Below are positions 35,060 to 44,656 of a stretch of DNA of 64,000 bases, piece after piece. Both the position numbers and the translations under genes were made by a program. The stretch is taken from positions 1 through 64,000 of the forward strand of contig JADLCM010000002.1 in assembly GCA_020847175.1 (NCBI GenBank), given 5' to 3'. Positions within the stretch are counted from its first letter, which is position 1. Each line of letters begins with the position of its first letter. The notes beneath the pieces were generated by a model. The model made no database searches. It was not told the origin of the DNA and saw only the letters and a program-made list of their open reading frames with translations. The DNA is from Phycisphaerales bacterium (GTDB lineage: Bacteria > Planctomycetota > Phycisphaerae > Phycisphaerales > UBA1924).

Positions 35060-36979
35060 TCAGTTGGTGACGGTCACGGTGCGCCGGGCGGTCCAGGCGG
35101 AATCGCCGACGGAGTTGGAGGCGCGGACGCGGTAGCGGAACTTGCCGGCGCCGGGGTTGTCGATGTACTCGCCGGTGTTGGCGGGCACGTTGTCGATGAT
35201 GGTGGTGTTGGTCCAGACCGTGCCGACTTTCTGCTGGCGCTCGATCTGGAACTCGTCCTCGTTATTGGACGTGTCTGTCCAGCGGATGCGTGCCTGGCCT
35301 CCGCCGAGGTTCTTGGTGGTGCCCACGAGCGGGGCGGACGGGGCGGTGCCGCCGCCGCCGCTGATCGTGATGTTGATGGTGGCGACCGTCGTGAGCGTGC
35401 CGGAGTCGGTCACCGAGGCCGTGATGGTGTGGGTGCCGGGCACGAGCGTGTTTCGGACGATGCTGGTGCCGCTGCCGAGGGCGCCGTTGAGGTTCGAAGT
35501 CCACACGCAGGTACTGGAAAGGTCACCATCCTGTGCGTCATTGGACGAGTTCGTGAAGGTGATGTCGGTGCCGTAGGTGAAGGAGGCGCCATCGGAGGGG
35601 CTGGTGATGGTGACGGAGGGGGGCGTGTTATTGACCGGCTGCAGGGCGGCCTGCAGGTTGACGACGCCGCCGGTCTGGCAGCGACCGGAGAGGGCGCTGA
35701 TGGGGCGGGTGGTGGTCATCAGGCGGTTCTTCACCGCGGACCACGTCCAGGTCGGGTTCTGGGCATACACCATGGCGGCCACACCGGCGACGTGCGGGCT
35801 GGCCATGCTGGTGCCGTCGTAGTAGGCGTAGCTGTTGCCGAGCACGGTGGAGAGCACGTCAACGCCGGGGGCGCCCATGTCACAGTTGGTCGCGCCGTAG
35901 TTGGAGAACGACGCGAGGCCGTCACGGTTGGTGGTGGCGGCGACGGAGATGATGTTGCTGGCGTTGTACGACGCCGGGTAGAACCCGCCGGAGTCGATAT
36001 TGGCGCCGCTGTTGCCGGCGGCGCACACGAAGATGTGCCCGACGCTCTGGGAGGCGTTGATCGCGTTGAGGAGGCTGGCGCTGTAGCCGCCGCCGCCCCA
36101 CGAGTTGTTGGAGACCTTGACGCCCTTGTTGGTGCAATACTGTACGGCGAGCACGGCGTCGCTGGTGCTTCCGCCGCTGGGCCCGAGGAAGCGGAGCGGC
36201 ATGATGCGGCAGCGCCAGTTGACGCCGGTGATGCCCACCCCGTTGTTGCCCTCGGCGCCGATGGTGCCGGCGGTGTGGGTGCCGTGGCCTTCGGAGTCCG
36301 TCGGGTTGCTGTCGTTGGAGTAGAAGTCCCAGCCGCGGATGTCATCGACGTAGCCGTTGCCGTCATCGTCGATGCCGTTGCCGGCGGTCTCGCCGGGGTT
36401 GGTCCAGATATTTGCGTCGAGGTCGGGGTGCGTGTAGAGCGTGCCGGTGTCGATCACTGCCACCACGAAATCCTGGTTGCCCGTGAACGAATCCCACCCG
36501 GCGGGCGCGTCGATGTCGGCATCAGATGTGCCGCTGATGCCCTGGATGTTCTGGCCGGTGTTGTGAAGGCCCCAGAGGCTGCCGAAGCTCGGGTCGTTGG
36601 GGTTCACGGTCGGGTGGTGCACGAAGTCGTACTCGGCGTACTCAACGCCGGGCAGCGTGCCCAGGATCGCGACGGCCTGTTCAACGGGAATGTCCACCGC
36701 GATGTGGGCCAGCCCGGGAACGATCTCGAACGTGCGGATGAGGTGCCCGCTCACCAGGCCCAACGTGCGTTCGCGGTCGGCGGGGGTCACCCCTTCGGCG
36801 AACTTCACCAGGGCGACGCCCGGCAGGTACTCCAGGGTCGAATCCTGCTCCAGAGCAGCCTTGGCGGCGCGGAACATCGCTTCCGCCTCGGGCGTCGGAC
36901 GGACAACATCATCACCGAACGCGATGCCGCAGCACGCGGCCAAGGCGATCGCGCCTCCCCTGATCCCAAACGCTTTCAT
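35060..36979 (-). CDS. Secreted subtilisin-like serine peptidase (family S8) with Ig and FN3 domains
   Basis: A 639-residue exported protease. Signal peptide about 1-22, then a propeptide/inhibitor domain of roughly 100 residues (Y-L-P-G-V-A-L-V-K-F ... V-E-Y-A-E-Y-D) as in fervidolysin-like subtilases. The catalytic domain has all three residues: D177 (V-I-D-T-G), H232 (H-G-T-H) and S391 (G-T-S-M-A-S-P), with oxyanion N323. An acidic insert D-D-D-G-N-G-Y-V-D-D near 204-213 looks like a calcium loop. The C-terminus carries an Ig-like domain and a fibronectin III-like domain. GGGAGGTGG lies just before the ATG. It should act outside the cell or in the envelope. Confidence 0.95.
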   Translation of the reverse strand: MKAFGIRGGAIALAACCGIAFGDDVVRPTPEAEAMFRAAKAALEQDSTLEYLPGVALVKFAEGVTPADRERTLGLVSGHLIRTFEIVPGLAHIAVDIPVEQAVAILGTLPGVEYAEYDFVHHPTVNPNDPSFGSLWGLHNTGQNIQGISGTSDADIDAPAGWDSFTGNQDFVVAVIDTGTLYTHPDLDANIWTNPGETAGNGIDDDGNGYVDDIRGWDFYSNDSNPTDSEGHGTHTAGTIGAEGNNGVGITGVNWRCRIMPLRFLGPSGGSTSDAVLAVQYCTNKGVKVSNNSWGGGGYSASLLNAINASQSVGHIFVCAAGNSGANIDSGGFYPASYNASNIISVAATTNRDGLASFSNYGATNCDMGAPGVDVLSTVLGNSYAYYDGTSMASPHVAGVAAMVYAQNPTWTWSAVKNRLMTTTRPISALSGRCQTGGVVNLQAALQPVNNTPPSVTITSPSDGASFTYGTDITFTNSSNDAQDGDLSSTCVWTSNLNGALGSGTSIVRNTLVPGTHTITASVTDSGTLTTVATINITISGGGGTAPSAPLVGTTKNLGGGQARIRWTDTSNNEDEFQIERQQKVGTVWTNTTIIDNVPANTGEYIDNPGAGKFRYRVRASNSVGDSAWTARRTVTVTN

Positions 36980-37276
36980 TTCCACCTCCCGCAAGTCCTT
37001 GGCGTGGCGGCGGGCGCTCCCTCGCATCCCGACCCCCGACCCCCGCGACCGGACACCCCCGATGGGGGCGAAATGGCCGATCTGGGAGTCTACCACAAGG
37101 TGGGGATTCGCCCAACCCACTTCGGAGGGTGCAGAAATCCGGGCGGCAAGTTCTTGACTGGGGATTTCCCTGGTTGCGAGAGGTGCATCCTCATGCCGCG
37201 TTGGGGGACGCTGCCGGTGCGAGGTTCAATCCGGTGGATGGGGACTGACTGCCGCGAGTTCAAAGCGGGGTATGGG
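36980..37276. other. 297-bp gap holding the subtilase promoter
   Basis: No gene is seen. The half next to the subtilase carries its probable promoter (37087-37115) and a 5' untranslated region of about 100 bases. The half next to yggS has no clear terminator. Confidence 0.5.
37087..37115 (-). promoter_or_regulatory. Probable sigma70-type promoter of the subtilase gene
   Basis: On the minus strand TTGGGC (37115-37110) and TAGACT (37092-37087) are spaced by 17 bp. The -10 is 107 bp before the start codon. This is the only well-spaced pair in the gap. Confidence 0.4.
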
Positions 37277-38077
37277 TCAGGCAGGGGGAAGGGGGATGGC
37301 GGGCTCCCCGAAGATGGCGGAACCGACGCGGACGATGTTTGCGCCTTCTTCGATGGCGATTTCGTAGTCGCCGCTCATGCCCATGCTCAGCAGGTTGCAC
37401 GCGCCCTCGCCGATGCCGAACTTCCGGAACTCTTCGAAGATATCACGGCACCGGGCGAAGGCGGGGCGGGCCTCTTCGGGGTTCGGGCTCGCCGGGGCCA
37501 TGGTCATCACGCCTCGGACCTTGACGTTGATCATGGTGTCGATCTGCTCGGCGAGGGGGAGGGCGGCGGGCACGGGGCAGCCGAACTTGCTCGCCTCGCC
37601 GGAGCAGTTGACCTGCACGAGCACTTCAACCATGTGATCGCGTTTGAGCGCGATCTGCTGTATTTCTTCGGCGAGGCGGAGCGAGTCAACGGAATGGATG
37701 AGGCGCACGGAGTCGGCGATCTTCTTGACCTTGTTGCGCTGGAGGTGCCCGATCATGTGCCAGCGGATGGGGCTTTCACCATCGCGCGGGGCGAGCAGGG
37801 CATCGGCGCCGTGGGCGCGCCGGGTGGAGGAAAGGACGCGCAGGCGGTCCATGTATTCTGCGAGTATGGCCTGGCGCTGGGTGAGCTGCTGCACCTGGTT
37901 CTCGCCGAAGTCGCGGTGCCCCAGATCGACGAGTGCTTTGATGAGGTCGGGCTCGGCGTACTTGCTGACGGCGACGAGGATGATGTCATCCGGGCCGCGC
38001 CCGGAGCGCGCCGAGGCCCGGGAGATGCGATGCCGGACTTCGTGGTAGCGTTCGGCGAGGGTGGAAAGTGCGTTCAT
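37277..38077 (-). CDS. yggS: YggS/PROSC family pyridoxal-phosphate homeostasis protein
   Basis: A 266-residue PLP-binding protein (family about 230) with the fold-type III barrel. The PLP lysine lies in V-A-V-S-K-Y-A-E-P-D-L-I-K-A-L, followed by H-R-D-F-G-E-N-Q-V-Q and W-H-M-I-G-H-L-Q-R-N-K, both diagnostic, and L-S-M-G-M-S-G-D-Y-E-I-A-I-E near the end with G-S-A-I-F-G. These proteins buffer PLP and keep B6 vitamers in balance. An extra 20-residue insert sits between L-R-V-L and the W-H-M-I block. The ATG at 38077 has GGAGG seven bases upstream. Confidence 0.93.
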   Translation of the reverse strand: MNALSTLAERYHEVRHRISRASARSGRGPDDIILVAVSKYAEPDLIKALVDLGHRDFGENQVQQLTQRQAILAEYMDRLRVLSSTRRAHGADALLAPRDGESPIRWHMIGHLQRNKVKKIADSVRLIHSVDSLRLAEEIQQIALKRDHMVEVLVQVNCSGEASKFGCPVPAALPLAEQIDTMINVKVRGVMTMAPASPNPEEARPAFARCRDIFEEFRKFGIGEGACNLLSMGMSGDYEIAIEEGANIVRVGSAIFGEPAIPLPPA

Positions 38078-38125
38078 GAAGCCTCCTGCACGCCGGGGCG
38101 CGGACTCCGTCCGCGCTGCGGCGCT

Positions 38126-38131
38126 AGCATA
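38126..38131 (-). promoter_or_regulatory. Possible -10 element for yggS
   Basis: TATGCT (38131-38126, minus) in the context GCGGGTATGCTAGCG resembles the other -10 hexamers seen in this window. No good -35 precedes it. It lies 48 bp before the yggS start. Confidence 0.3.
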
Positions 38132-38217
38132 CCCGCGCCGCGGCGGTCGGGAGCGTTGCGCCGACGAGTGCATGGCGGCGCGGCGGGCCATGCACGCACG
38201 CCCGGAGGAGATACGCC

Positions 38218-38706
38218 ATGAGCGGAACTGTGCCGGCCCCACGCGACACCATCATCGGCGCGGGTGAACTCGCGCCCGACTTCACCCTGAAGGACCAGGA
38301 CAGGCAGGATTGGCGATTGAGCGACGCCCTGCGCTCGGGCGACGTGGTGCTCTGCTTCTATCCGCTGGACTTCACGAGCACCTGCGGAACGGAGAACGAG
38401 TGCATCACGCGCGAGATGTCGCGCTGGGCGCGGCAGGGCACCCAGATGGTGGGGATCAGTTGCGACAGTTTCGCGGCGCACAAGGCGTGGGCAGACCAGG
38501 CGGGCTTCAAGCACAGGCTGCTGGCAGACATGCACAGGCAGGTCTGCCGGGCGTACGGGCTGTACTGGCCCGAACTCAACGTGAGCAAACGGGGCACCGT
38601 GGTGATCGGGCAGAGCGCCGCGGGCGTGGGGCGGGTCAAGTGGAGCCAGGGGCGCGAACCCGGGCACGCCATGAGCATGGATGAGGTGCTGACCTACGTG
38701 TCATAG
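38218..38706 (+). CDS. Peroxiredoxin (AhpC/TSA, BCP/AhpE-like)
   Basis: A 162-residue thiol peroxidase. The peroxidatic site is Y-P-L-D-F-T-S-T-C-G-T-E-N-E-C, containing the P-x-x-x-T-x-x-C motif and a second cysteine five residues later, as in BCP-type enzymes that form an intramolecular disulphide. G-I-S-C-D-S follows where most relatives have G-I-S-x-D-S. It should reduce hydrogen or organic peroxides in the cytoplasm. GGAGGAG is well placed before the ATG. It is transcribed away from yggS. Confidence 0.93.
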   Translation: MSGTVPAPRDTIIGAGELAPDFTLKDQDRQDWRLSDALRSGDVVLCFYPLDFTSTCGTENECITREMSRWARQGTQMVGISCDSFAAHKAWADQAGFKHRLLADMHRQVCRAYGLYWPELNVSKRGTVVIGQSAAGVGRVKWSQGREPGHAMSMDEVLTYVS

Positions 38707-38757
38707 ACGTACGGGGCGGGGCCGAACCCGGGGCGCTCCGGGGCGGTATGCACGAGC

Positions 38758-39564
38758 ATGACCTACATCCACGGTACTGAGGCGGCGGAGCAGAGCCGGT
38801 TGGCCGCGCTCAATGACTGGATGAACGATGCGTATCTTCGCGAGGCGGCGATCGCGCCCGGTGAACGGGTAGTGGATTTCGGGTGCGGGCTCGGGCACCT
38901 CGCGTGCCGGTTTGCGCTTTGCGCCCGGGCGCCGGGACGCGTCGTGGCATTTGACTCCAGCGCTGAGCAGCTGGCCGGGGCGCGACGGGCTGCGGGCGCG
39001 AGTCGCCCATGCCCCGAGTTTCGTGAGGGCGACGTGCTCGACCCGCCCCTCAAGGACGAGGAGTGGGGGACATTTGACGTGGCGCACGCGCGGTTTGTGC
39101 TCGAGCACGTGCGCGACCCGCTCGCGGTGGTGCGGCAGATGGTGCGGACGCTGCGTCCGGGCGGGCGCCTCGTGCTCGCGGACGACGACCACGCGATGCT
39201 CACGCTGAATCCGGGGTGTCCCGAGTTTTCGACGCTGTGGGTCGCGTACATGCGCACGTACGAGTTGATCGGGGCCGACCCGCTGGTGGGTCGTCGCCTG
39301 CCGACCCTGCTCGCGGAGGCGGGCGCGACGCCGGAACGAACGGCGCTGGTCGATTTCGGTTCGTGCGCCGGAAGCCCGACGTTTTCGGTCGCGGTGTCAA
39401 ACCTCGCCGGCGTGATCGACACGGCGCGCGATCGCATGATTGAAAGCGGCCTGGTCTCCGCGGAGGCCTACGGCCGAGCCATGAGCGCTCTGCGCGCGTG
39501 GGCGACCCTGCCCGACGCGACGATCTGGTACGCGATCTCGTTCGCGCAGGGACGCGTGCCGTGA
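38758..39564 (+). CDS. Class I SAM-dependent methyltransferase
   Basis: A 268-residue protein with the SAM-binding motif V-V-D-F-G-C-G-L-G-H-L-A, acidic loop V-V-A-F-D-S-S, G-D-V-L-D-P-P, and A-H-A-R-F-V-L-E-H-V-R-D-P with L-R-P-G-G-R-L-V-L-A-D-D-D, typical of UbiE/type 11 enzymes. The substrate cannot be told. There is no Shine-Dalgarno; TATGCA lies five bases before the ATG, so the message may be leaderless. It stands between the peroxiredoxin (51 bp away) and a convergent S9 peptidase. Confidence 0.85.
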   Translation: MTYIHGTEAAEQSRLAALNDWMNDAYLREAAIAPGERVVDFGCGLGHLACRFALCARAPGRVVAFDSSAEQLAGARRAAGASRPCPEFREGDVLDPPLKDEEWGTFDVAHARFVLEHVRDPLAVVRQMVRTLRPGGRLVLADDDHAMLTLNPGCPEFSTLWVAYMRTYELIGADPLVGRRLPTLLAEAGATPERTALVDFGSCAGSPTFSVAVSNLAGVIDTARDRMIESGLVSAEAYGRAMSALRAWATLPDATIWYAISFAQGRVP

Positions 39565-39583
39565 GGGCATCGGCGCGCCCGGC

Positions 39584-42103
39584 TCACTCCCACCTCGGTT
39601 CGACCCCCATCAGGGCGCGCACGAAGAAGTCCTGGCGCCTGCGGGCGGCGTAGGGTGACTCTCCGGCTCCGTGGCCGGCCCCGGGCACGACGATGAGTTC
39701 AAAATCCTTGTCGGCCTTGATGAGCGCATTGACAACCTGCATGGTTGAAGCCGGATCGACGTTCTGATCGAGTTCGCCGACGGTGAGCAGGAGCCTGCCG
39801 CGCAGGTTGGGCGCGAGCGTGACGTTCGATTGCCTGGCGTAGTGGGGGCCGACGGGCCACCCCATCCACATCTCGTTCCACCAGATCTTGTCCATGCGGT
39901 TGTCGTGGCAGCCGCAGTCGGCGGCGGCGGCCTTGTAGAACTCGGGGTGGGTGAGCAGGGCGGCGAGGGCGTTCTGCCCTCCGGCGCTGCCTCCGTAGAT
40001 TCCCACGCGGGTGAGGTCCATCTGCGGGCAGACGCCGTCCTGGGCGGCCTTCATCCAGGCGATGCGATCGGGAAGTCCGGCGTCCACGAGGTTCTTCCAG
40101 CAGACATCGTGGAAGGACTTGCTGCGCCAGTTGGTGCCCATGCCGTCGATGCGGACGACGATGAAGCCGAGTTCGACGAGGTCGGTGAGGCCGTAGCGCA
40201 CGGTGAAGGACTTGGGCACGTGCGCATCGTGCGGCCCGGCGTAGATGTTTTCGATCACGGGGTAGGTCTTGGCGGGGTCGAAGTTCGAGGGGCGGAAGAT
40301 GAGGCCGCAGATGTCGGTGGCTCCGTCTCGCCCCTTGGCGGTGAACCGTTCGGGAGGCGTGAAGCCCGTGCGCGTGAAGAGGTCGAGGGAGGGCGCGCCG
40401 AGCACGGCGATGGGGCGCCCGTCGTCGGCGCGACGGAGCACGGCCTGGGGCGGGAGTTCGGTGGTCGAGAACGAGTCGATGAAGGACCGCTTGTCCGGGG
40501 AGAACTCGACCTCGTGCGTGCCGGAGGCATCACGCGTGAGCACGACGAAGCCGGAGCCGTCGAAGTTGACGCGGCAGAAGTGGATGTAGTAGGGCTCGCC
40601 GGAGGGGTCGAGCCCGCATGCGCTGAACCAGACCTGGCGCCTGGCCTCGTCCACCCACTCGACCCGGCGCACGACAAAGTCGCCCGATGTGATTTGGTTT
40701 TTGAGCCGCCCGGCACGCTCGTCGTACAGGTAGAGGTGATTCCATCCGTCGCGTTCGGACATCCAGATGAGTTCGCCCGTGGCGTGAACTCGGTGAAGGA
40801 AGGTCTTGTTGGTGTAATCGAAGAACGTGGGACATGCCTCGTCCACGATGGCGCGGGCGGCGCCGGAGGCCGCCTCGACGTGAAGGACGCGCATGACCTG
40901 GTGGCCGCGCTGGTTGTAGAGGAAGGTGAACCCGGAGCCGTCGTTGTCCCACTCGAAGCGGTCGAGGCTCCAGGGCGTCGGGAAAAGCGCATCGTCGATG
41001 GGGATGCGGCTGGCGGAGGCGAGATCGACGAGCACGGGCATCACGGCGTCGATCTCATCACCCGGCTTCGGGTAGTTGAACTGGAGCGTGCGGGGCTGCA
41101 CCTGATCGGGCGGGGAGGACTCGACGAGTGTGACAATGTGCTCAGGAGCGGGCCTGGCGGCGAGGAAGAGGGCGTGCCGACCGTTCGGGGAGAGAAGCAG
41201 GGGGCCGGAGGCGCGGTAGCCGCCGGGAAGTCCGAGATCGACGGGCGAGAAGTCGGCGCTTCCGGCGGGGGCGATCTGGAGGCCGCCGTCGCGAAGCACG
41301 GCGCGGGGGACTTCCGGCGGTTGGGAGGGCTGCCCGAGCTGCGGTTCGGGCGGAGCCTCGGACTCGCGGCGCTGGGCACCGGGAAGGGGGGCATCTGCGA
41401 GCACGATGGCCGCGATGTCTTCAGCGCCCTCGCAGCGCCCGACGACGGAGCCGTCGGGCCGGTCGAACCGCCAGGCGTGCCCGCTGTAGGTGTGCTGACG
41501 CTTGACCTCTCCGGGCGCGATTGTTCCGTATGACCGAGCGCCGCCTCCCGGGTTCAGCCAGAACGCTTCGACCGGCTGCGATCCAAGGTTGACGAACAGC
41601 AGTTCGGTGGAGCGCCCTTGCGGATCGGGAGGCGCTGCGCCGACGAGCAGGGGTGCGGCCTCGGGCCACGGGTGAGCCTCGACACGCAGCGGCGAGAACG
41701 TGATGCGCCAGGCCTTGTCGGAGCCCGCGAGAATCGCCCATGCACCCGTCTCGTCCGCTTCGAGCCGTTGAATGGCCGGGGCCCCGCCGGGCGAGGCGAC
41801 GCCCCGAGCCCGAAAGGCTTCGGCGAGCGCGGGGGCGTCGAAGAGGTCTGCGACCTGCCCGGAGTTGACATCGACACGCACCCAACGGCGCGAGCCGTCG
41901 GACGCGACGGACTGGCACCAGAGCGCGGCGCCCCCGCCCAGCCACCTCGGCTCGACGCGGAGCGAAGCAAGCAGTCGCTGCGCGGCGGGGTTGTCCTGCG
42001 CTGCGCGCTCGTAGTCGGCGCGCGATCCCTGCGCGAGGGCGGGTGTGACGAGGCGCACACAGAGCGTCAGCGCCGCGGCGAGTGCGGAAAGACCCGGTCT
42101 CAT
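39584..42103 (-). CDS. Secreted S9 family prolyl oligopeptidase/dipeptidyl peptidase IV-like
   Basis: An 839-residue exported peptidase. Signal peptide to about residue 24 (T-P-A-L-A-Q), then a beta-propeller with a DPP IV-type N-terminal region (for example [14 protein letters not shown] and [14 protein letters not shown]), and a C-terminal alpha/beta hydrolase domain. The nucleophile is S706 in G-G-S-A-G-G; the acid is in G-E-L-D-Q-N-V-D-P and the histidine in G-A-G-H-G-A-G. It should cleave short peptides, probably after proline or alanine, in the periplasm. The ATG at 42103 has GGGAGGGA upstream and precedes the signal peptide; a longer open frame upstream overlaps gpmI and is not used. 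Confidence 0.92.
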   Translation of the reverse strand: MRPGLSALAAALTLCVRLVTPALAQGSRADYERAAQDNPAAQRLLASLRVEPRWLGGGAALWCQSVASDGSRRWVRVDVNSGQVADLFDAPALAEAFRARGVASPGGAPAIQRLEADETGAWAILAGSDKAWRITFSPLRVEAHPWPEAAPLLVGAAPPDPQGRSTELLFVNLGSQPVEAFWLNPGGGARSYGTIAPGEVKRQHTYSGHAWRFDRPDGSVVGRCEGAEDIAAIVLADAPLPGAQRRESEAPPEPQLGQPSQPPEVPRAVLRDGGLQIAPAGSADFSPVDLGLPGGYRASGPLLLSPNGRHALFLAARPAPEHIVTLVESSPPDQVQPRTLQFNYPKPGDEIDAVMPVLVDLASASRIPIDDALFPTPWSLDRFEWDNDGSGFTFLYNQRGHQVMRVLHVEAASGAARAIVDEACPTFFDYTNKTFLHRVHATGELIWMSERDGWNHLYLYDERAGRLKNQITSGDFVVRRVEWVDEARRQVWFSACGLDPSGEPYYIHFCRVNFDGSGFVVLTRDASGTHEVEFSPDKRSFIDSFSTTELPPQAVLRRADDGRPIAVLGAPSLDLFTRTGFTPPERFTAKGRDGATDICGLIFRPSNFDPAKTYPVIENIYAGPHDAHVPKSFTVRYGLTDLVELGFIVVRIDGMGTNWRSKSFHDVCWKNLVDAGLPDRIAWMKAAQDGVCPQMDLTRVGIYGGSAGGQNALAALLTHPEFYKAAAADCGCHDNRMDKIWWNEMWMGWPVGPHYARQSNVTLAPNLRGRLLLTVGELDQNVDPASTMQVVNALIKADKDFELIVVPGAGHGAGESPYAARRRQDFFVRALMGVEPRWE

Positions 42104-42196
42104 GCCATCCCTCCCGGCTGAACATCCCAGAGGCGCACCATACCATGAGGCGCCTCGGTCGCGCCGCAGCGGAGCCCGCCCGGCGCAGGAGCGAAC

Positions 42197-43840
42197 ATGA
42201 CGACCCGCCCCCTCGTTCTCATCATCCGCGACGGCTGGGGCCTGAACCCCAACCCGGAGCATGACTCGTTCAACGCCGTCAGGCTTGCCCGTACGCCGGT
42301 GGCGGACCGCCTCATGCGCGAGTACCCGTGGACGCTCATCAAGACCAGCGGCGAGGATGTGGGCCTGCCGGAGGGCACGATGGGCAACTCCGAGGTGGGG
42401 CACCAGAACATCGGGGCCGGTCGCATCGTGGACCAGGAGAGCGTGGCGATCACCAAGGCCTGCCGCGCCGGGCTGCAGAGCAACGGCCCGATCATGGAGG
42501 CGATCCACGGGGCGAAGTCGCGCGCCGGGAGCCTGCACCTGTTCTGCATCGCCAGCGATGCGGGGGTGCACGGGCAGCTCGACCATCTTTTCGCGTGCGT
42601 GCGGGCGGCCCGGGGCGCAGGGCTCGCGCGCGTCGAGGTGCATCTCTTCATGGACGGGCGAGACACGGGGCCCTTCACCGGCAAGGGGTACATCGCGCGC
42701 GTGGAGGCCGAGCTTGCCCGGATCGGCGCGGGGCGCATCGCCACGCTCTGCGGGCGGTACTACGCCATGGACCGCGACTTCAGGTGGGAGCGGGTGCGCC
42801 AGGCGTATGACCTGCTCACGGGGCGCGGCGACGCCCCGGCGTTCGCCAGCGCCGCTGAGGCGATCGAGGACTACTACGGCACACCGACCGGGCCTTCACA
42901 GGCGGGCGATGAGTTCGTCACGCCGCGGCGCATCGGGGCCGCGGCGCCGGTGCGATCGGGTGACAGCGTGGTCTTCGTGAACTACCGGGGTGATCGGCCC
43001 CGCGAGTTGTCGGCGGCGTTCGTGTTCCCCGATGCCGCGTGGGCCAAGGTCAAGCCGAGCCCGGAGAGCGGCAGGGCCGGGTTCGACCGCGGATCGCGGC
43101 TGGACCTCGCCTACGTCACGATGACGGCATACTGGGAGGAGCTGGCCCCCTACGTGAAGGTTGCGTTTCCGAAGCCTCCAAGGATGGAATCCATCGCGGG
43201 CGCGTGGTGGTCGGGCCTCGGCCTGCGCCAGTATCGGTGTGCGGAGACAGAGAAGTTCCCGCACGTCACGTTCTTCTTCAACGACTACCGAGACGAGCCG
43301 TTCGAGGGCGAGCGCCGCGAGATCATCCAGAGCCCGAAGGTGCCCACCTACGACCTTCAGCCCGAAATGAGCGCGCGGGGTGTGGCCGACGCAGTGCTCC
43401 GGCGGCTGCGCGCTTCGGACTGCGAAGAGGCGATCGTGGTGAACTTCGCCAACGCCGACATGGTCGGGCACACGGGCTCGCTGCCGGCGGCCATCAAGGC
43501 GTGTGAGGCCGTGGATGCCCTGGTGGGTGAACTCGTGGACGCGACGCTGGGACGAGGGGGCCACGCGATCGTCACGGCCGACCACGGCAACAGCGAGCAG
43601 ATGTTTGACCCGGCCACGAACGCCCCGCACACCGCGCACACCACGTATGACGTGCCGTTGATCGTGGCGGGAGACTTGGCCAAACGTCGAAGCCTGCGGG
43701 GCGACATCGACCCCTCCGGGTGGTTCCGGCCCGAGGTGAGGGCGCAGCGCGGGCGCCTGGCGGACATTGCACCGACCGCGCTGGAGATCATGGGATTGGC
43801 GCAGCCGGGGGCGATGACCGGCGCTTCGCTGCTGAAGTAG
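42197..43840 (+). CDS. gpmI: 2,3-bisphosphoglycerate-independent phosphoglycerate mutase
   Basis: A 547-residue alkaline-phosphatase-superfamily enzyme (usual length 510-550) interconverting 3- and 2-phosphoglycerate in glycolysis. D12 in I-R-D-G-W-G and the phospho-serine S65 in G-N-S-E-V-G-H mark the manganese site; the second domain has H-L-F-M-D-G-R-D-T-G-P and G-R-Y-Y-A-M-D-R-D; the C-terminal metal ligands are in N-F-A-N-A-D-M-V-G-H-T-G and T-A-D-H-G-N-S-E. The residue before the first aspartate is Arg, where most relatives have Leu or Met. CAGGAG lies before the ATG. Confidence 0.96.
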   Translation: MTTRPLVLIIRDGWGLNPNPEHDSFNAVRLARTPVADRLMREYPWTLIKTSGEDVGLPEGTMGNSEVGHQNIGAGRIVDQESVAITKACRAGLQSNGPIMEAIHGAKSRAGSLHLFCIASDAGVHGQLDHLFACVRAARGAGLARVEVHLFMDGRDTGPFTGKGYIARVEAELARIGAGRIATLCGRYYAMDRDFRWERVRQAYDLLTGRGDAPAFASAAEAIEDYYGTPTGPSQAGDEFVTPRRIGAAAPVRSGDSVVFVNYRGDRPRELSAAFVFPDAAWAKVKPSPESGRAGFDRGSRLDLAYVTMTAYWEELAPYVKVAFPKPPRMESIAGAWWSGLGLRQYRCAETEKFPHVTFFFNDYRDEPFEGERREIIQSPKVPTYDLQPEMSARGVADAVLRRLRASDCEEAIVVNFANADMVGHTGSLPAAIKACEAVDALVGELVDATLGRGGHAIVTADHGNSEQMFDPATNAPHTAHTTYDVPLIVAGDLAKRRSLRGDIDPSGWFRPEVRAQRGRLADIAPTALEIMGLAQPGAMTGASLLK

Positions 43841-43917
43841 GCCCAGCGTCAGCACACGGGGGGCATTCGGCAGGTGTCCTCGCCCGACGCCGCGAGCGCA
43901 CTGGGGTTCACCCGCTC

Positions 43918-43923
43918 TACGCT
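43918..43923 (+). promoter_or_regulatory. Possible -10 element placing rdgB on a leaderless message
   Basis: TACGCT at 43918-43923 is followed by five bases and the ATG at 43929, the same geometry as for the AAA+ ATPase gene. No -35 is evident and rdgB has no Shine-Dalgarno. Confidence 0.3.
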
Positions 43924-43928
43924 TGGCG

Positions 43929-44630
43929 ATGCCCCCGCATGATGCTTCCGCCGCCCGCGTCGTGATCGCCACCTCGAATCCGCACAAGGTGGATGAACTG
44001 CGGCGGCTGTTCGCGGGCGTGCGGGCGACGTTGCTTTCTCTCTCCGAAGCGGGCGAGGAGCGCCGGGTGTCGCCGCATGAACCGGAAGAGTCGGGCGGCA
44101 CGTTCGAGGCCAACGCGACCATCAAGGCGATCTCGTACGCGGCGCAGCTCGGGCTTCCCTGCCTCGCGGACGACTCGGGGCTTGAGGTTGACGCCCTCGG
44201 GGGCAGGCCGGGCGTGATCTCCAGCCATTACTGCACCGACGGGCGCGAGGCCGGCCTGACCCGCGTGCAGCGCGATGCGCTCAACAACGCACGGGTGCTT
44301 CGGGAGCTCCAGGGCGTGCCCGTTGACGCCCGCAGCGCCCGGTTCGTGTGCGTCATGGTGCTCGCGGCGCCGGGGCCCGGCGGCGGTGAGGGGCCCCGCG
44401 TCATCGGCAGCGCGCGGGGCACCTGCGAGGGGCGCATCGGGCTCCCCGATGATCCGCGGGCGCACGTGCCCCGGGGCGACGGCGGTTTCGGATACGACCC
44501 GCTGTTCCTGGTGGGGCCGGACTTTCTGCGCACCGGGGCAGAACTCACGCCTGACGAGAAGAACGCGTGCAGCCACCGGGGCGCGGCGGCCCGCGCGATG
44601 GCGAGGACGCTCGGCGCATGGGTCGGCTGA
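43929..44630 (+). CDS. rdgB: XTP/dITP diphosphatase (RdgB/HAM1 family)
   Basis: A 233-residue house-cleaning pyrophosphatase that removes inosine and xanthosine triphosphates. Family blocks are A-T-S-N-P-H-K-V-D-E-L-R, F-E-A-N-A-T-I-K-A, L-A-D-D-S-G-L-E-V-D-A-L-G-G-R-P-G-V and the G-G-F-G-Y-D-P-L-F active-site loop, ending in S-H-R-G-A-A-A-R-A. An insert G-P-G-G-G-E-G-P near the middle makes it longer than E. coli RdgB (197). The ATG at 43929 is preferred to the TTG two codons earlier. Convergent with the dockerin nuclease gene, 26 bp apart. Confidence 0.93.
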   Translation: MPPHDASAARVVIATSNPHKVDELRRLFAGVRATLLSLSEAGEERRVSPHEPEESGGTFEANATIKAISYAAQLGLPCLADDSGLEVDALGGRPGVISSHYCTDGREAGLTRVQRDALNNARVLRELQGVPVDARSARFVCVMVLAAPGPGGGEGPRVIGSARGTCEGRIGLPDDPRAHVPRGDGGFGYDPLFLVGPDFLRTGAELTPDEKNACSHRGAAARAMARTLGAWVG

Positions 44631-44656
44631 GGGTCGGGGGCGGCGTGCAGGCGGCG

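Noticed and set aside
37220-37245. GAGGTTCAATCC, resembling a tRNA T-loop
   Set aside because: The bases on both sides do not pair as a T-stem, and no acceptor or anticodon arm can be found.
34895-38221. A 1108-codon plus-strand frame
   Set aside because: Spans the antisense of the subtilase and yggS, both unmistakable, and crosses their promoter gap.
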